Part shown: positions 33,748 through 42,788 of the stretch, in pieces | Numbering within the stretch: the first letter of the stretch is position 1 | Layout of the letters: every line of letters starts with the position of its first letter | Source of the DNA: Siccirubricoccus soli | GTDB lineage: Bacteria > Pseudomonadota > Alphaproteobacteria > Acetobacterales > Acetobacteraceae | Direction of reading: 5' to 3' | DNA: 64,000 nucleotides | Assembly: GCF_024178315.1 (NCBI RefSeq) | Contig: NZ_JAMZIK010000030.1 | Location: 1 to 64,000, forward strand | Made by a program: the position numbers and the translations under genes | The notes under the pieces: model-generated | What the model was told of the DNA's origin: nothing | The model's input: the letters and a program-made list of their open reading frames with translations, nothing else | Database searches by the model: none

Positions 33748-33765
33748 CCCCGCGACGTCGCGGGG
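33748..33765 (+). terminator. Palindrome after exoD-like gene
   Basis: A perfect 18-base palindrome CCCCGCGACGTCGCGGGG starts one base after the stop. There is no T-run, so its strength as a terminator is uncertain. The remaining gap to 34052 holds no gene that I can support. Confidence 0.55.
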
Positions 33766-34051
33766 GCCTCGGCAGCACAGCCTTTCCCATGCCTCGCACA
33801 GGCTGCCGCAGCGAAGCCGTGGCAGCGCAACCGGCGGCACGGATCCTAGACCGGGCGCCGGGCGCCCGGCACGCGTGGCGTCCTGCGATGCCGCGCGACG
33901 CGAGGAGACCCGCGAACCCGGTAGGCGCCGCCATGACAGCGCAGCAGGCGGCGCGGTTTGTAACGCGTGTCTCGCGCCCCGCGGCCGGTCTTGCAAAGCC
34001 CTCGCACGCGAGTAAACCGGGCGGCATCGGGGGCAGCCAGGGGGGGCAGTC

Positions 34052-34795
34052 TTGTCCGCGCTGATCGAGATCGAGCGCCTGACCAGGCGCTTCGGCGGCT
34101 TCACCGCCGTCGACGACGTGTCCTTCACGGTGAACCGGGGCGAGGTGCTGGGCTTCCTCGGCCCCAACGGCGCCGGCAAATCCACCACCATGCGCATGCT
34201 GGCCGGCTTCATGCCGCCCAGCTCGGGCACCGCCCGCATCTGCGGCGCCGATATCCTGGAACAGCCCGTGGCGGCCAAGCGCCATCTCGGCTTCCTGCCG
34301 GAGGGCGCGCCCACCTATCCGGAGATGACCGTCACCGGCTTCCTGGAATTCGCCGGCCGCATCCGCGGCTTCAAGGGCGGCGAGCTCGATGACCGCGTGG
34401 CCCACGCCATGCTCCTGACGCAGCTGGAAGGCGTCCGCCTGCAGCCGATCGAGACCCTCTCCAAAGGCTTCAAGCGGCGCGTCGGCCTGGCCCAGGCCCT
34501 GCTGCACGACCCGCCCGTGCTGGTGCTGGACGAGCCGACCGACGGCCTCGACCCCAACCAGAAGCATGAGGTGCGGGAGCTGATCCGCCGCATGGCGCCG
34601 GAGAAGGCGATCGTCATCTCCACCCATATCCTCGAGGAAGTGGGCGCCGTCTGCACCCGCGCCATCATCATCGCCCGCGGCCGCGTGGTGGTGGATGCGC
34701 CGCCCGCGGTGCTGGAGGAGGAAGGAAGCAGCCTCGACGACGTCTTCCGCCGCCTGACGCTGGGCACCGAAGCGCATGCGGGAGAGACCGCCTGA
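34052..34795 (+). CDS. ABC transporter ATP-binding protein, GldA-like
   Basis: A 247-residue ATPase. Walker A is GPNGAGKSTT at about residue 39, the signature is LSKGFKRRVGLAQAL and Walker B is VLVLDEPTDGLDPNQ, with the switch His in STHILEE. It begins with TTG at 34052; no better start is upstream. The next gene overlaps its TGA by one base (TGATG). The order ATPase, permease, GldG-like, DUF4340 is a conserved operon found well beyond gliding bacteria; its transported substrate is unknown. Confidence 0.92.
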   Translation: MSALIEIERLTRRFGGFTAVDDVSFTVNRGEVLGFLGPNGAGKSTTMRMLAGFMPPSSGTARICGADILEQPVAAKRHLGFLPEGAPTYPEMTVTGFLEFAGRIRGFKGGELDDRVAHAMLLTQLEGVRLQPIETLSKGFKRRVGLAQALLHDPPVLVLDEPTDGLDPNQKHEVRELIRRMAPEKAIVISTHILEEVGAVCTRAIIIARGRVVVDAPPAVLEEEGSSLDDVFRRLTLGTEAHAGETA

Positions 34796-35526
34796 TGGCC
34801 CCCGCCCTCATCGTCGCGCGGCGGGAGCTGGCCGGCTACTTCGCCACCCCCGTCGCCTATGTGTTCATCGTCATCTTCCTGGTGCTGGCCGGGGCGCTCA
34901 CCTTCACGCTGGGCAATTTCTTCGGCCGCGGCCAGGCGGATCTCCAGCCCTTCTTCGCCTTCGTGCCCTGGCTCTTCCTCTTCCTCGTGCCCGCGCTGAC
35001 CATGCGGCTCTGGGCGGAGGAACGCCGGCTCGGCACCATCGAGCTGCTGCTGACCCTGCCCCTGCCGCAGTGGCAGGCGGTGCTCGGGAAATTCCTCGCT
35101 GCCTGGGTCTTCTGCGGCATCGCCCTGCTGCTGACCTTCCCGCTGGTGGTCACGGTCAACCTGCTCGGCCAGCCGGACAATGGCGTCATCCTCTCCGGCT
35201 ATCTCGGCTGCCTGCTGGTGGCCGGCGCCTATCTCGCGGTCGGCGCTGCCGTCTCCGCCATGACCAAGAACCAGGTCATCGCCTTCGTCCTCGCCGTCGC
35301 GCTCTGCTTCGTCTTCGGCACGGCGGGCAGCCCGGTGGTGACGGAGTTCCTCAGCACGCGCCTGCCCATCCTGGCCGATATCGCCCGCGGCATCTCGGTC
35401 GCGGAGCGCTTCGGCGGCTTCACCCGCGGGCTGGTGGCGGCGCGCGACCTGGTCTTCTTCGCCAGCTTCATCGGGTTCTTCCTGTTCCTGAACGCGGTGG
35501 TGCTGGACCACCGCAAGGCGGATTGA
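34795..35526 (+). CDS. ABC-2 type permease, GldF-like
   Basis: A 243-residue inner-membrane protein with six helices, including TPVAYVFIVIFLVLAGALTF, LFLFLVPALTMRLWAEERRLGTIELLLTLP and AFVLAVALCFVFG. The MRLWAEERRLGTIELLLTLP block is the ABC-2 permease hallmark. Translationally coupled to the ATPase before it and followed after 4 bases by the GldG-like gene. The predicted complex would sit in the inner membrane with that protein as an auxiliary subunit. Confidence 0.9.
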   Translation: MAPALIVARRELAGYFATPVAYVFIVIFLVLAGALTFTLGNFFGRGQADLQPFFAFVPWLFLFLVPALTMRLWAEERRLGTIELLLTLPLPQWQAVLGKFLAAWVFCGIALLLTFPLVVTVNLLGQPDNGVILSGYLGCLLVAGAYLAVGAAVSAMTKNQVIAFVLAVALCFVFGTAGSPVVTEFLSTRLPILADIARGISVAERFGGFTRGLVAARDLVFFASFIGFFLFLNAVVLDHRKAD

Positions 35527-35530
35527 GGCC

Positions 35531-37513
35531 ATGAGCGCGACTTCCCCTGCCGCTTCGGACAAGCCCGCGCGCGCCGGCGGCACGCCCGGGCCCGCGCGCG
35601 CCGGCGCGCGACGCCTCTGGTCCTCGGCCCTCGGCCTGCTGGCCGCGGCGGTGCTGGCCGTCGGCGTCAACCTGCTGGCGGAGCGGCTGTTGCCGCGCGC
35701 CCGCCTCGACCTGACGCAGCAGCACCTCTACACATTGGCCGACGGCACGCGGCAGATCCTCGCCGGGCTGCGCGACCCGATCACGCTGCGTCTTTTCTAC
35801 TCCCGCCGCCTCGGCGCCGAGATCCCGGTCTATGGCGCCTATGCCGACCGGGTGCGGGCGATGCTCGACGAATACGTCGCCCTCTCCAACGGCCGCCTGA
35901 AGCTCGAGGTCTACGACCCCGAGCCCTTCAGCGAGACCGAGGACCGCGCCATGGCGCTCGGCCTGCAGGGCGTGCCGGTCGACCAGTCGGGCGAGCAGGT
36001 CTATTTCGGCCTCTCCGGCAGCAACCTGGTGGATGAGGAGCGCAGCATCGCCTTCTTCCAGCCGGACCGGGAGCGCTTCCTGGAATACGACCTGACGCGG
36101 CTGGTCTATGAGCTCTCCAACCCGACGCGACCGGTGGTCGGCGTCATGTCGTCCCTGCCGCTGAACGGCGACCCGCGGGCGATGATGCTGCGCAACCCGG
36201 CCCTGGCCCAGCCCGCCGTGGTGATGCAGCAGCTCCGGCAATTCTTCACCGTGCGCGACGTGCCGCCGGATGCGCAGGCGATCGAGCCGGATGTGCAGGT
36301 GCTGCTGGTCGCGCATCCGCAGCACCTCTCGGAGGCGGCGCAATACGCCATCGACCAATTCGTGTTGCGCGGCGGCAAGCTGATCCTGCTGCTGGATCCG
36401 CACAGCGAAGCCCAGGCCAGCCGTCCCGGCCCCACCGGCCAGCCGCCGAGCGACACCGCCAGCTCCCTCCCCCGCCTGCTGAATGCCTGGGGGCTGGAGG
36501 CCTCGCCCGACCAGGTGGTGCTCGACCTCCGCGGCGCCTGGCGGGTCCGCGCCAACCCGCAGGACCGCGTCCAGGCGGTGGACTACGTCGCCTGGTACAA
36601 CCTGGCGGGCGACAGCCTGAACCGCACCGAGGTCTCCCTGGCGCAGCTGGAGCAGATCACCCTCGCCTCCGCCGGCCAGGTCCGGAAGAAGGAGGGGGCG
36701 ACGGTGGAGTTCACCCCCCTGCTCACCTCCTCGCCGCAATCCATGCTGGCCGATGCGCAGCGCGTGCGGCAGGACCCCAACCCGGTGCGGTTGCTGGCGG
36801 AGTTCCGCCCCTCCGGCGAGCGCTACGTGCTGGCCGCCCGCGTCCGCGGCGAGCTGGCGACGGCCTTCCCGGACGGCCCGCCCCCGCCGCCCGAGGGCGC
36901 CGCGCGGCCGGAGAATTTCCCCGCCCACCGCGCCCGCAGCGAGGGCCCGGCGAACATCGTCGTCATCAATGACAGCGACGTGCTGGAGGACCGCTTCTGG
37001 GTCCGGGTGCAGGAATTCTTCGGCCAGTCCGTCGCCACCCCCTTCAGCGGCAATGGCAGCTTCATCGCCAACCTGGCGGATGCCCTCTCCGGCTCCGATG
37101 CGCTGATCTCGCTGCGCAGCCGCGGCGAGAGCCTGCGTCCCTTCGAACTGGTGGAGGACATCCGCCGCAACGCCGATGCGCAGTACCGCCAGACCGAGCG
37201 GCAGCTCACCGAGAAGCTGGAGCAGACGGAGCGGCGGCTGCGCGAGCTGCGCCAGGGGGGCGGGCAAGGGGGCAGCCAGGCCCAGGCCGTCATCACCCCG
37301 GAGCAGCGGGCGGAGATCGACGCGGCGCGGGCCGAGATCGTCGCCACCCGCCGCCAGCTCCGCGCCGTGCAGCTCGACCTCCGCCGCGACATCGAGGGGC
37401 TGGAGAATGTGCTGCGGCTGGTGAACGTGGCGCTGGTGCCGGCGCTGCTGACGGTCTTCGCCATCCTGCTCGCGGTGGTGCGGGCCAGGCGGCGCGCAGC
37501 GGCGAGGGCCTGA
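35531..37513 (+). CDS. GldG-like ABC transporter auxiliary protein
   Basis: A 660-residue membrane-anchored protein. One helix near residues 35-55 (LWSSALGLLAAAVLAVGVNLL) and one near the C-terminus (VALVPALLTVFAILLAVVRARRR) frame a large periplasmic part with the GldG domain (TQQHLYTLADGTRQILAGL, FYSRRLGAEIPVYGAYADRVRAML, GKLILLLDPHSEAQ) and a C-terminal coiled coil at about 550-610. The linker FPDGPPPPPEGAARPENFPA is Pro-rich. It overlaps nothing and is 3 bases ahead of the DUF4340 gene. Confidence 0.88.
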   Translation: MSATSPAASDKPARAGGTPGPARAGARRLWSSALGLLAAAVLAVGVNLLAERLLPRARLDLTQQHLYTLADGTRQILAGLRDPITLRLFYSRRLGAEIPVYGAYADRVRAMLDEYVALSNGRLKLEVYDPEPFSETEDRAMALGLQGVPVDQSGEQVYFGLSGSNLVDEERSIAFFQPDRERFLEYDLTRLVYELSNPTRPVVGVMSSLPLNGDPRAMMLRNPALAQPAVVMQQLRQFFTVRDVPPDAQAIEPDVQVLLVAHPQHLSEAAQYAIDQFVLRGGKLILLLDPHSEAQASRPGPTGQPPSDTASSLPRLLNAWGLEASPDQVVLDLRGAWRVRANPQDRVQAVDYVAWYNLAGDSLNRTEVSLAQLEQITLASAGQVRKKEGATVEFTPLLTSSPQSMLADAQRVRQDPNPVRLLAEFRPSGERYVLAARVRGELATAFPDGPPPPPEGAARPENFPAHRARSEGPANIVVINDSDVLEDRFWVRVQEFFGQSVATPFSGNGSFIANLADALSGSDALISLRSRGESLRPFELVEDIRRNADAQYRQTERQLTEKLEQTERRLRELRQGGGQGGSQAQAVITPEQRAEIDAARAEIVATRRQLRAVQLDLRRDIEGLENVLRLVNVALVPALLTVFAILLAVVRARRRAAARA

Positions 37514-37516
37514 GCC

Positions 37517-38575
37517 ATGCAGCGACGTCACCTCCTCCTCCTCGGCGGCGCGGCCGCCGCCAGCATCGCCGCCGCCCTGCTGCTGGCGCCCGAGCGGGTG
37601 GAGCAGCAGAGCCTGCCGGGCGGCGGCCTCGCCTTCCCCGGCCTTGCCGAGCGGCTGCAGGGCGCGGCGCGGATCGAGGTGAGGAAGCCCGACGCCACCC
37701 TGGTGCTGCTGCGCCAGGGTGAATCCTGGGTGCTGCCGGACAAGGCCGGCTACCCGGCACGGCCGGAGAAGGTGCGGGAGGCCCTGGTCGGCCTGACCGA
37801 GCTGCGGCTGATGGAGCCGCGCACCAGCGACCCCGCCCAGCTTGAGCGGCTGGGGCTGGACGACCCGGCGAAGCCCGGCAGCACCGCCCTGCTGCTCCGG
37901 GTGCTGGACGGCGCCGGCCAGCCGCTGGTGGAGCTGGTGGTCGGCCGCCGCCGCGTTCGCACCCAGGGCCATGTGCCGGAGAGCGTCTATGTCCGTCGGC
38001 CGACCGAGACCCAATCCTGGCTGGCCGAGGGGCGGCTCGCCCTGGATGCCGACCCGCAGCTCTGGATCGACCGCGACATCGCCAATTTCCCAGCCGGGCG
38101 GATCCGCAGCCTCGCCGTCACCCGCCCCGGCGAGGCGCCGCTGCGCCTGGTGCGCGAGGACGCGCCCGATGCCAGGCTGAAGCTGGCGGAACCCGCCGGC
38201 CAGGCCACCGATGAGGTGGCGGTGGAGGAGGTGGCGCGGGCCTTCGAATATCTCACCTTCCTCGAGGTGAAGAAGGCCGAGGAGCTGCAGGGCGAGGCGC
38301 TGGGCGAGGGCCGCTTCGGGCTGAGCGAGGGGCTCGGCATCACGGTCGCCGTGGCGAAGCAGGGGGAGAACATCTGGGTGAGGCTCTCGGCCGAGGGCGG
38401 CGAGGCGGCAGCGGCGCTGAATGCCCGCTGGCAGGGCTGGGCCTATCAGGTCGGCGCCTGGAAGGAGAAGGCCTTCATCCCCCGCTTGGCTGACCTGCTG
38501 CCCCGCCCGGCGGAGCCGGCCGCCCCAGCCCCTGTGGAAGCGCCCGCCGCGCCGGCCCCGGCCCCGGCGCAATGA
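37517..38575 (+). CDS. DUF4340 domain protein
   Basis: A 352-residue protein with an N-terminal signal/anchor (MQRRHLLLLGGAAAASIAAALLL) and repeated DUF4340 units: ARIEVRKPDATLVLLRQGES, EKVREALVGLTELRLMEPRT, PQLWIDRDIANFPAGRIRSLAVTRPG. The end is an Ala/Pro tail (PAAPAPVEAPAAPAPAPAQ). The domain is found next to GldG-like genes and probably works with them in the periplasm. It overlaps the Nudix gene start by four bases (ATGA). Confidence 0.88.
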   Translation: MQRRHLLLLGGAAAASIAAALLLAPERVEQQSLPGGGLAFPGLAERLQGAARIEVRKPDATLVLLRQGESWVLPDKAGYPARPEKVREALVGLTELRLMEPRTSDPAQLERLGLDDPAKPGSTALLLRVLDGAGQPLVELVVGRRRVRTQGHVPESVYVRRPTETQSWLAEGRLALDADPQLWIDRDIANFPAGRIRSLAVTRPGEAPLRLVREDAPDARLKLAEPAGQATDEVAVEEVARAFEYLTFLEVKKAEELQGEALGEGRFGLSEGLGITVAVAKQGENIWVRLSAEGGEAAAALNARWQGWAYQVGAWKEKAFIPRLADLLPRPAEPAAPAPVEAPAAPAPAPAQ

Positions 38576-39021
38576 GCGCGGTCCCGGAGCGGCGGGACTA
38601 TCCCGGCCGGCCCTGGGTCGGCATCGGCGCCATCATCTTCGAGGATGAGCGCGTGCTGCTCGTCCGTCGCGGCAAGCCGCCGCGCGAGGGCTCCTGGTCC
38701 CTGCCCGGCGGCGCCCAGCATCTGGGCGAGCGCGCCGAGGCCTGCGCCCGGCGCGAGCTGTTCGAGGAGACGGGGATCGAGGCCGGCCCGCTGGAGCTGG
38801 CCGCGGTGGTGGACGGCATCACCCGGGACCCGGACGGAACGGTCCGCTACCACTACACCATCATCGATTTCTGCGGCCGCCGCAGCGGCGGCGAGGCGCG
38901 GCCGGGCGACGACGTCGCTGCCATCGCCTGGGCGCTGCCGGAGGAATTGCCGAGCTACGACCTGACGCCCGAGGTGCTGCGGGTGATCGCCGAGGCCAGG
39001 GTGAAGCTGGGCATGGGCTGA
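38572..39021 (+). CDS. Nudix hydrolase
   Basis: A 149-residue cytoplasmic hydrolase. The Nudix box is GGAQHLGERAEACARRELFE, continuing ETGIEA (pattern G-x5-E-x7-REL-x-EE-x-G). The RRDYPGRPWVGIGAIIF start and the box phase resemble ADP-ribose pyrophosphatase-like members; the substrate cannot be set from sequence. ATG overlaps the DUF4340 stop by four bases, so it belongs to the same transcript as the GldA-G cluster although its role there is unclear. Confidence 0.9.
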   Translation: MSAVPERRDYPGRPWVGIGAIIFEDERVLLVRRGKPPREGSWSLPGGAQHLGERAEACARRELFEETGIEAGPLELAAVVDGITRDPDGTVRYHYTIIDFCGRRSGGEARPGDDVAAIAWALPEELPSYDLTPEVLRVIAEARVKLGMG

Positions 39022-39139
39022 GCCGCCCGCGGCGGGCCCGACCCCGCCGGCACGGCGCCCCGGCGATGTGACCCTGGTCACAGCCCACGCTACCATGCCG
39101 GTTATATCGACGGCGCCCCTGCCGCCTCGAGGCCCGTCT

Positions 39140-39706
39140 ATGCCGTTTGCCGCCTGCCCCCTCCGCGCCCCGCTGCTGCCGCCGGAGGCCAGGGCCGTGC
39201 TGGCCTTCTGGCAGGCGGAGGGCCTCGGCCCCGACCACCCGCCGGAACCGGCGTTGGCCACCCGCCTCGCCGCGCATTTCCTGGTGGCGCATGAGGCCGC
39301 GGCGCGGGGCGAGCGCGCCGCCTGGGCGGGCATGGCGGCCGGCAGCCTCGCCCTGGCCCTGCTGCTGGACCAGTTCCCCCGCCTCGCCTTCGCCGGCACG
39401 CCGCGCAGCTTCGCCACCGATGCGGCGGCGCGGCGCGTGGCCCATGCCGCCCTGGCCCTGGCGCAGGATCTGGACCTGCCGGCCGTCTGGCGGGTCTTCC
39501 TCTACCTGCCGCTCGGCCATGCGGAGGCGCTGAGCGACCAGGAGCTCTGCGTCGCCCTCAGCTCCCTGCTGCCGTCGCCGCATCCCGAGCAGGCCCGGGC
39601 GCGCCGCGACCAGATCCGCCGCTTCGGCCGCTTCCCGGCGCGGAACGCGGTGCTGGGCCGCGCCAGCACGGCGGAGGAGCGCTGCTTCCTGGCGGAGGCC
39701 GGCTGA
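39140..39706 (+). CDS. DUF924 family protein
   Basis: A 188-residue helical protein. DUF924 features: LPPEARAVLAFW with a conserved tryptophan, AWAGMAAGSLALALLLDQFPRL, the RVFLYLPLGHAEALSDQELCVAL segment and the end RRDQIRRFGRFPARNAVLGR. The usual phrase in the family is FPHRN; here it is FPARN. The N-terminus is shorter than in many members because the usual WF-x-D segment is reduced. Function unknown. ATG at 39140 is chosen because a longer start at 39068 lacks homology. Confidence 0.85.
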   Translation: MPFAACPLRAPLLPPEARAVLAFWQAEGLGPDHPPEPALATRLAAHFLVAHEAAARGERAAWAGMAAGSLALALLLDQFPRLAFAGTPRSFATDAAARRVAHAALALAQDLDLPAVWRVFLYLPLGHAEALSDQELCVALSSLLPSPHPEQARARRDQIRRFGRFPARNAVLGRASTAEERCFLAEAG

Positions 39707-39922
39707 AGCGCTCCGGGCCCGGGCGGGCCGCCCGGCCGCCCGGGGAATGTCGCGCAGGGAAGGGCCAGAGCGGTCCCAGGCCGGCACGGCCGGCGCGACA
39801 CCGCCCCAAGGCCCGCCCGGCACCCTGCCATGCCTTGTCGTGTTCGGCGCCGGCGGCGCGCTGCCACGGCTTGCGGCGCCCGGCGGCGCAAGGCAGCCTT
39901 CGCCCAACAGGGAAGAGACGCC

Positions 39923-40915
39923 ATGCCGGGACGCCGCCACCTCCTCGCCGCCGCCACCACGCTGCTGGCCGCGCCGGCCATGGCCCAGCCCATCGCCGGC
40001 GGGCGGCCGATCCGCCTCATCGTCCCCTTCCCGCCCGGCGGCGCGGTGGACCTGCTCGGCCGGCTGCTGGCGGAAAGGCTGGCGCCGGCCATCGGACAGA
40101 ACGTCATCGTCGAGAATCGCGGCGGCGCCGGCGGCAATATCGGCGCGGATGCGGTGGCCAAGGCGGCGCCGGACGGCACCACGCTCGGCCTGCTCGGCGT
40201 CTCCACCCTCTGCGCCGCGCCCTTCCTCTATCGCTCCCTCCCCTTCGACACCCGGAAGGACTTCACCCCCATCGCCGCCATCGTCACCGGCGCCGTGCTC
40301 TGCGTGGTGAATGCGGACACGGCGCGGAAGAATGGGTGGCGGGATTTCGCCAGCCTCATCGCCTGGGCGAAGGCGCATCCGGGCGAGGTGCGCATGGGCT
40401 CCTCCGGCACCGGCACCACCAGCCATTTCACCATCGCCGCGGTGAACCGCTTCGCGGGCGTGGAGATCACCCATGTCCCCTATCGCGGTGGCGGACCGGC
40501 GATCAGCGACCTGCTCGCCGGCACCATCGACATGATGTTCGACGTGATGCCGGCGCTGATGCCGCATGTGCAGAGCGGGAAATTCCTGCCGCTGGCCGTC
40601 AGCAGCGCCGACCGGCTGGCGATATTGCCGGAGGTGCCGGGGATGAAGGACCTCGCCGCCTTCGGCCTGGGCGAGCTGGACATCCAGAGCTGGAACGCGG
40701 TGATGGCCCCGGCCGGGCTGCCGGCGCCCATCGCGGCGCAGCTTGCCGCGGCGCTGAAGGCCGTGGCGGCCGACCCGGCCTTCGTCGAGCGGCTGCGGCC
40801 GCTGGGCTACAGCGTGCGGACGACGGACAGTCCGGAGGCGCTGGCGGCGCTGATCCAGGCGGAGACGCCGCGGTGGCGGCAGCTCGTGGAGATATCCGGC
40901 GCGCAGCTGGATTGA
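39923..40915 (+). CDS. Bug/TctC family periplasmic solute-binding protein (3)
   Basis: A 330-residue protein with a signal peptide (RRHLLAAATTLLAAPAMAQ). Family motifs: RPIRLIVPFPPGGAVDLLGR with the conserved Asp, GQNVIVENRGGAGGNIGAD, AKAAPDGTTLGLLG, GSSGTGTTSHFTIAAVN and HVPYRGGGPAISDLLAG. A GAAGAG box precedes ATG 39923. It is convergent with the 2-hydroxyacid dehydrogenase gene; the TGA stop is at the start of GC-rich module 3. Confidence 0.9.
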   Translation: MPGRRHLLAAATTLLAAPAMAQPIAGGRPIRLIVPFPPGGAVDLLGRLLAERLAPAIGQNVIVENRGGAGGNIGADAVAKAAPDGTTLGLLGVSTLCAAPFLYRSLPFDTRKDFTPIAAIVTGAVLCVVNADTARKNGWRDFASLIAWAKAHPGEVRMGSSGTGTTSHFTIAAVNRFAGVEITHVPYRGGGPAISDLLAGTIDMMFDVMPALMPHVQSGKFLPLAVSSADRLAILPEVPGMKDLAAFGLGELDIQSWNAVMAPAGLPAPIAAQLAAALKAVAADPAFVERLRPLGYSVRTTDSPEALAALIQAETPRWRQLVEISGAQLD

Positions 40916-41068
40916 GGGAGGGCTCTGGTTGCGGCGGTGCCGCAACCCCTCAAGCTCCCCCCCGCAAAGGGCCGAAAGGCCCTTTGAACCCGTGCGTCGG
41001 CAGGTTGAGCCTGCGCGCTATCCGCTCAGGGTTCCGAAGCTCTTTCGGCCTTTGGCGGGAGACAGCCC
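40912..41068. repeat. GC-rich multi-hairpin module, copy 3
   Basis: Begins TTGAGGGAGGGCTCTGG (the partner arm is altered by a GCGGCGGTGCCGC insertion), then AAAGGGCCGAAAGGCCCTTT, a middle CGTGCGTCGGCAGG, and AAGCTCTTTCGGCCTTTGGC. The Bug gene stops in its left end and the 2-hydroxyacid dehydrogenase stops at TTGAGGGG on the minus strand at its right end. Confidence 0.8.
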
Positions 41069-41069
41069 C

Positions 41070-42074
41070 TCAACCGATCCCCAGCCGCTTCAGCCGGAAG
41101 GCCTCTGCCGCATTCACCGCATGCTCCGGCACCCTGCCCTCCGCCAGCGCCCGCACCTGCGCCACCGTGTCGAAGGCCTGGTGCTCGATCGCCTCCGGCG
41201 TCAGCCCGCCGATATGCGGCGTGGCGATCACCTTCGGGTGCCGCGCCAGGGCGAGGCTCGGCATCTGGTCCGGCGCCCGGCCGACATCCAGCGCCGCCCC
41301 GGCCAGGTGCCCGCTTTCCAGCGCCGCCAGCAGCGCCACCTCCTCCACCAGGTTGCCGCGGGAAGGGTTGATGAAGAAGGCCCCGCGCGGCATGCACGCG
41401 AAGGCGGCGGCGTCCATCAGATTCTCCGTCTGCTCATTCGCCACGGCGAGGCAGACGAGGATGTCGCATTCCGGGAGCATCTCCTCGAGCGGCAGGTGCT
41501 CGATCCGCGCATCCTCCGGCGTCGCATGCGGGTCCGCCACCAGCACCCGCATGCCGAGGGTGAGGCCGAGCGGCGCCAGATACCGCCCGATGGCGCCATA
41601 GCCGATGATGCCGAGCGTGCTGCCCGCAAGCTGCCGCCCCATCTTCGCCGTCGGCACCTGCCCGGCATGGTACTCCACCGTCGCGGCGGTGATGCCACGG
41701 CAGAGATCCACCATCATCCCCAGCACCAGCTCCGCCACCGCCGGCACGAAGCCCGCCGTCGCCTGCGTCACCAGCACGCCCGCCCGGCTTGCCGCGGCAA
41801 CGTCCACGTTGCGGATGTCGATGGCGCAGCGGTGGAAGGCGATGAGGTCCGGCGCGTTCTCGAAGGTCGTCGCTTCGCCCGGGGACTGCCGGTAGGAGAT
41901 GATGCAGTGGCAGCCCGCCGCGGCCTCCGCCAGCTCCCGCCCCGCCAGGTGGCGGCCGGTCTCGTTCAGCCTGACCTCCGCCACTTCGCGCAGCGCCGCC
42001 AGGGCGCGGTCGCCGTAGTAATTCGCCAGCGCCTCCGGCGGGTGCGTCAGATAGACCTTCAGTCGGTTGCGCAT
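41070..42074 (-). CDS. D-2-hydroxyacid dehydrogenase
   Basis: A 334-residue NAD(P)-dependent dehydrogenase of the phosphoglycerate/formate dehydrogenase-like fold. The nucleotide motif is LGIIGYGAIGRYL; catalytic Arg is in NPSRGNLVEE and catalytic His in TPHIGGLTPEA. The acid residue usually within a DVF-x-EP motif is changed: here ALDVGRAPDQMP, so the Glu of the usual triad is replaced in the local pattern. Substrate unknown. Convergent with a Bug gene, consistent with metabolism of an imported hydroxy acid. Confidence 0.88.
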   Translation of the reverse strand: MRNRLKVYLTHPPEALANYYGDRALAALREVAEVRLNETGRHLAGRELAEAAAGCHCIISYRQSPGEATTFENAPDLIAFHRCAIDIRNVDVAAASRAGVLVTQATAGFVPAVAELVLGMMVDLCRGITAATVEYHAGQVPTAKMGRQLAGSTLGIIGYGAIGRYLAPLGLTLGMRVLVADPHATPEDARIEHLPLEEMLPECDILVCLAVANEQTENLMDAAAFACMPRGAFFINPSRGNLVEEVALLAALESGHLAGAALDVGRAPDQMPSLALARHPKVIATPHIGGLTPEAIEHQAFDTVAQVRALAEGRVPEHAVNAAEAFRLKRLGIG

Positions 42075-42685
42075 GGCGTGTCTCCCTGCGGGAAAGGCTG
42101 AACGTGGTGGATCAGGGCGGGATCTTGGGCCGCCGAATCGGGCGCGCCCAGGCCACCGCGCCTTTCCGGGGCGAGCGGGCCCTGGCGAGGCAACCTGGGA
42201 TGATGGCGGCGATTGCGCCGCCGCTGCAATTCACCGCCGCAGGGCATGACCAGGAATGACCCGGCATGCACCCAGGCTGACGGCGGCAGGCCAGCCGGGC
42301 CGCGCAGCCGCCGACGGCGAACCGCAGCCATCGGGCCGTTGGGATGGAGGTGGCCTATGGCGGCCCCTTCTCGGCGCCCAGGCAGAGGGGCGCCCCCTGG
42401 AGCCGACGATGCTCGGCCGCTTGAGGGATGGCCGTGCGGTCTCGGCGGCGGCGGACCCGAAGGGGCTCAGCCAAGCAGCGGCTGCCATGCGCGCCATCGC
42501 TGGCGGCTGGCGCAGCCCGCCGGCCAGGGAGTCGCCTTGCACACAATCAGCCCAGAGGGGCACGGCCACCTTCCTGTGCCTTGCGTCCGGCGCAGAACTT
42601 CCCATCGGGCGGGACCAGCGAAGCGGCCATGACGCCCAGCAAAGGCGTCGTGAAGCGGCATCCCGCCGGGGGCCGTCCGGCCTGG
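42075..42685. other. About 600 bases with no supported gene
   Basis: Several reading frames are open here only because of high GC content; none starts with a convincing ribosome site or encodes a recognisable domain. A short inverted repeat (GGCGCCCAGG ... GGGGCGCCCCCTGG) is near 42377. I see nothing else I can support. Confidence 0.5.
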
Positions 42686-42788
42686 GGCAGATCGCCGTAG
42701 GGCGGCGTTGCCCGAAGGCGCGAATCTGCGCTACGAGCAAAGGCGTAGAGCGTTCCCGGTGAACGCATCCGAACCGAAAATGCTCTAG
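42686..42788. repeat. Bipartite palindromic element, copy 4
   Basis: GGGCAGATCGCCGTAGGGCG opens the first hairpin and AGAGCGTTCCCGGTGAACGC opens the second, which ends AAAATGCTCTAG. It is more decayed than copies 2 and 3. Its final CTAG contains the stop of the membrane-protein gene on the minus strand. Confidence 0.85.

Noticed and set aside
33770-34050. tRNA or small RNA gene before the ABC operon
   Set aside because: No cloverleaf or anticodon arm was seen and no T-run terminator follows.
35468-38572. An open frame of over 1000 codons on the minus strand
   Set aside because: It is antisense to the GldG-like and DUF4340 genes. High GC content removes stop codons in the complementary frame; the composition is Arg/Gly/His-rich and matches no domain.
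42256-42762. Possible gene of 168 codons in the gap after the hydroxyacid dehydrogenase
   Set aside because: No ribosome site or domain, unusual composition, and its end runs into a palindromic repeat.
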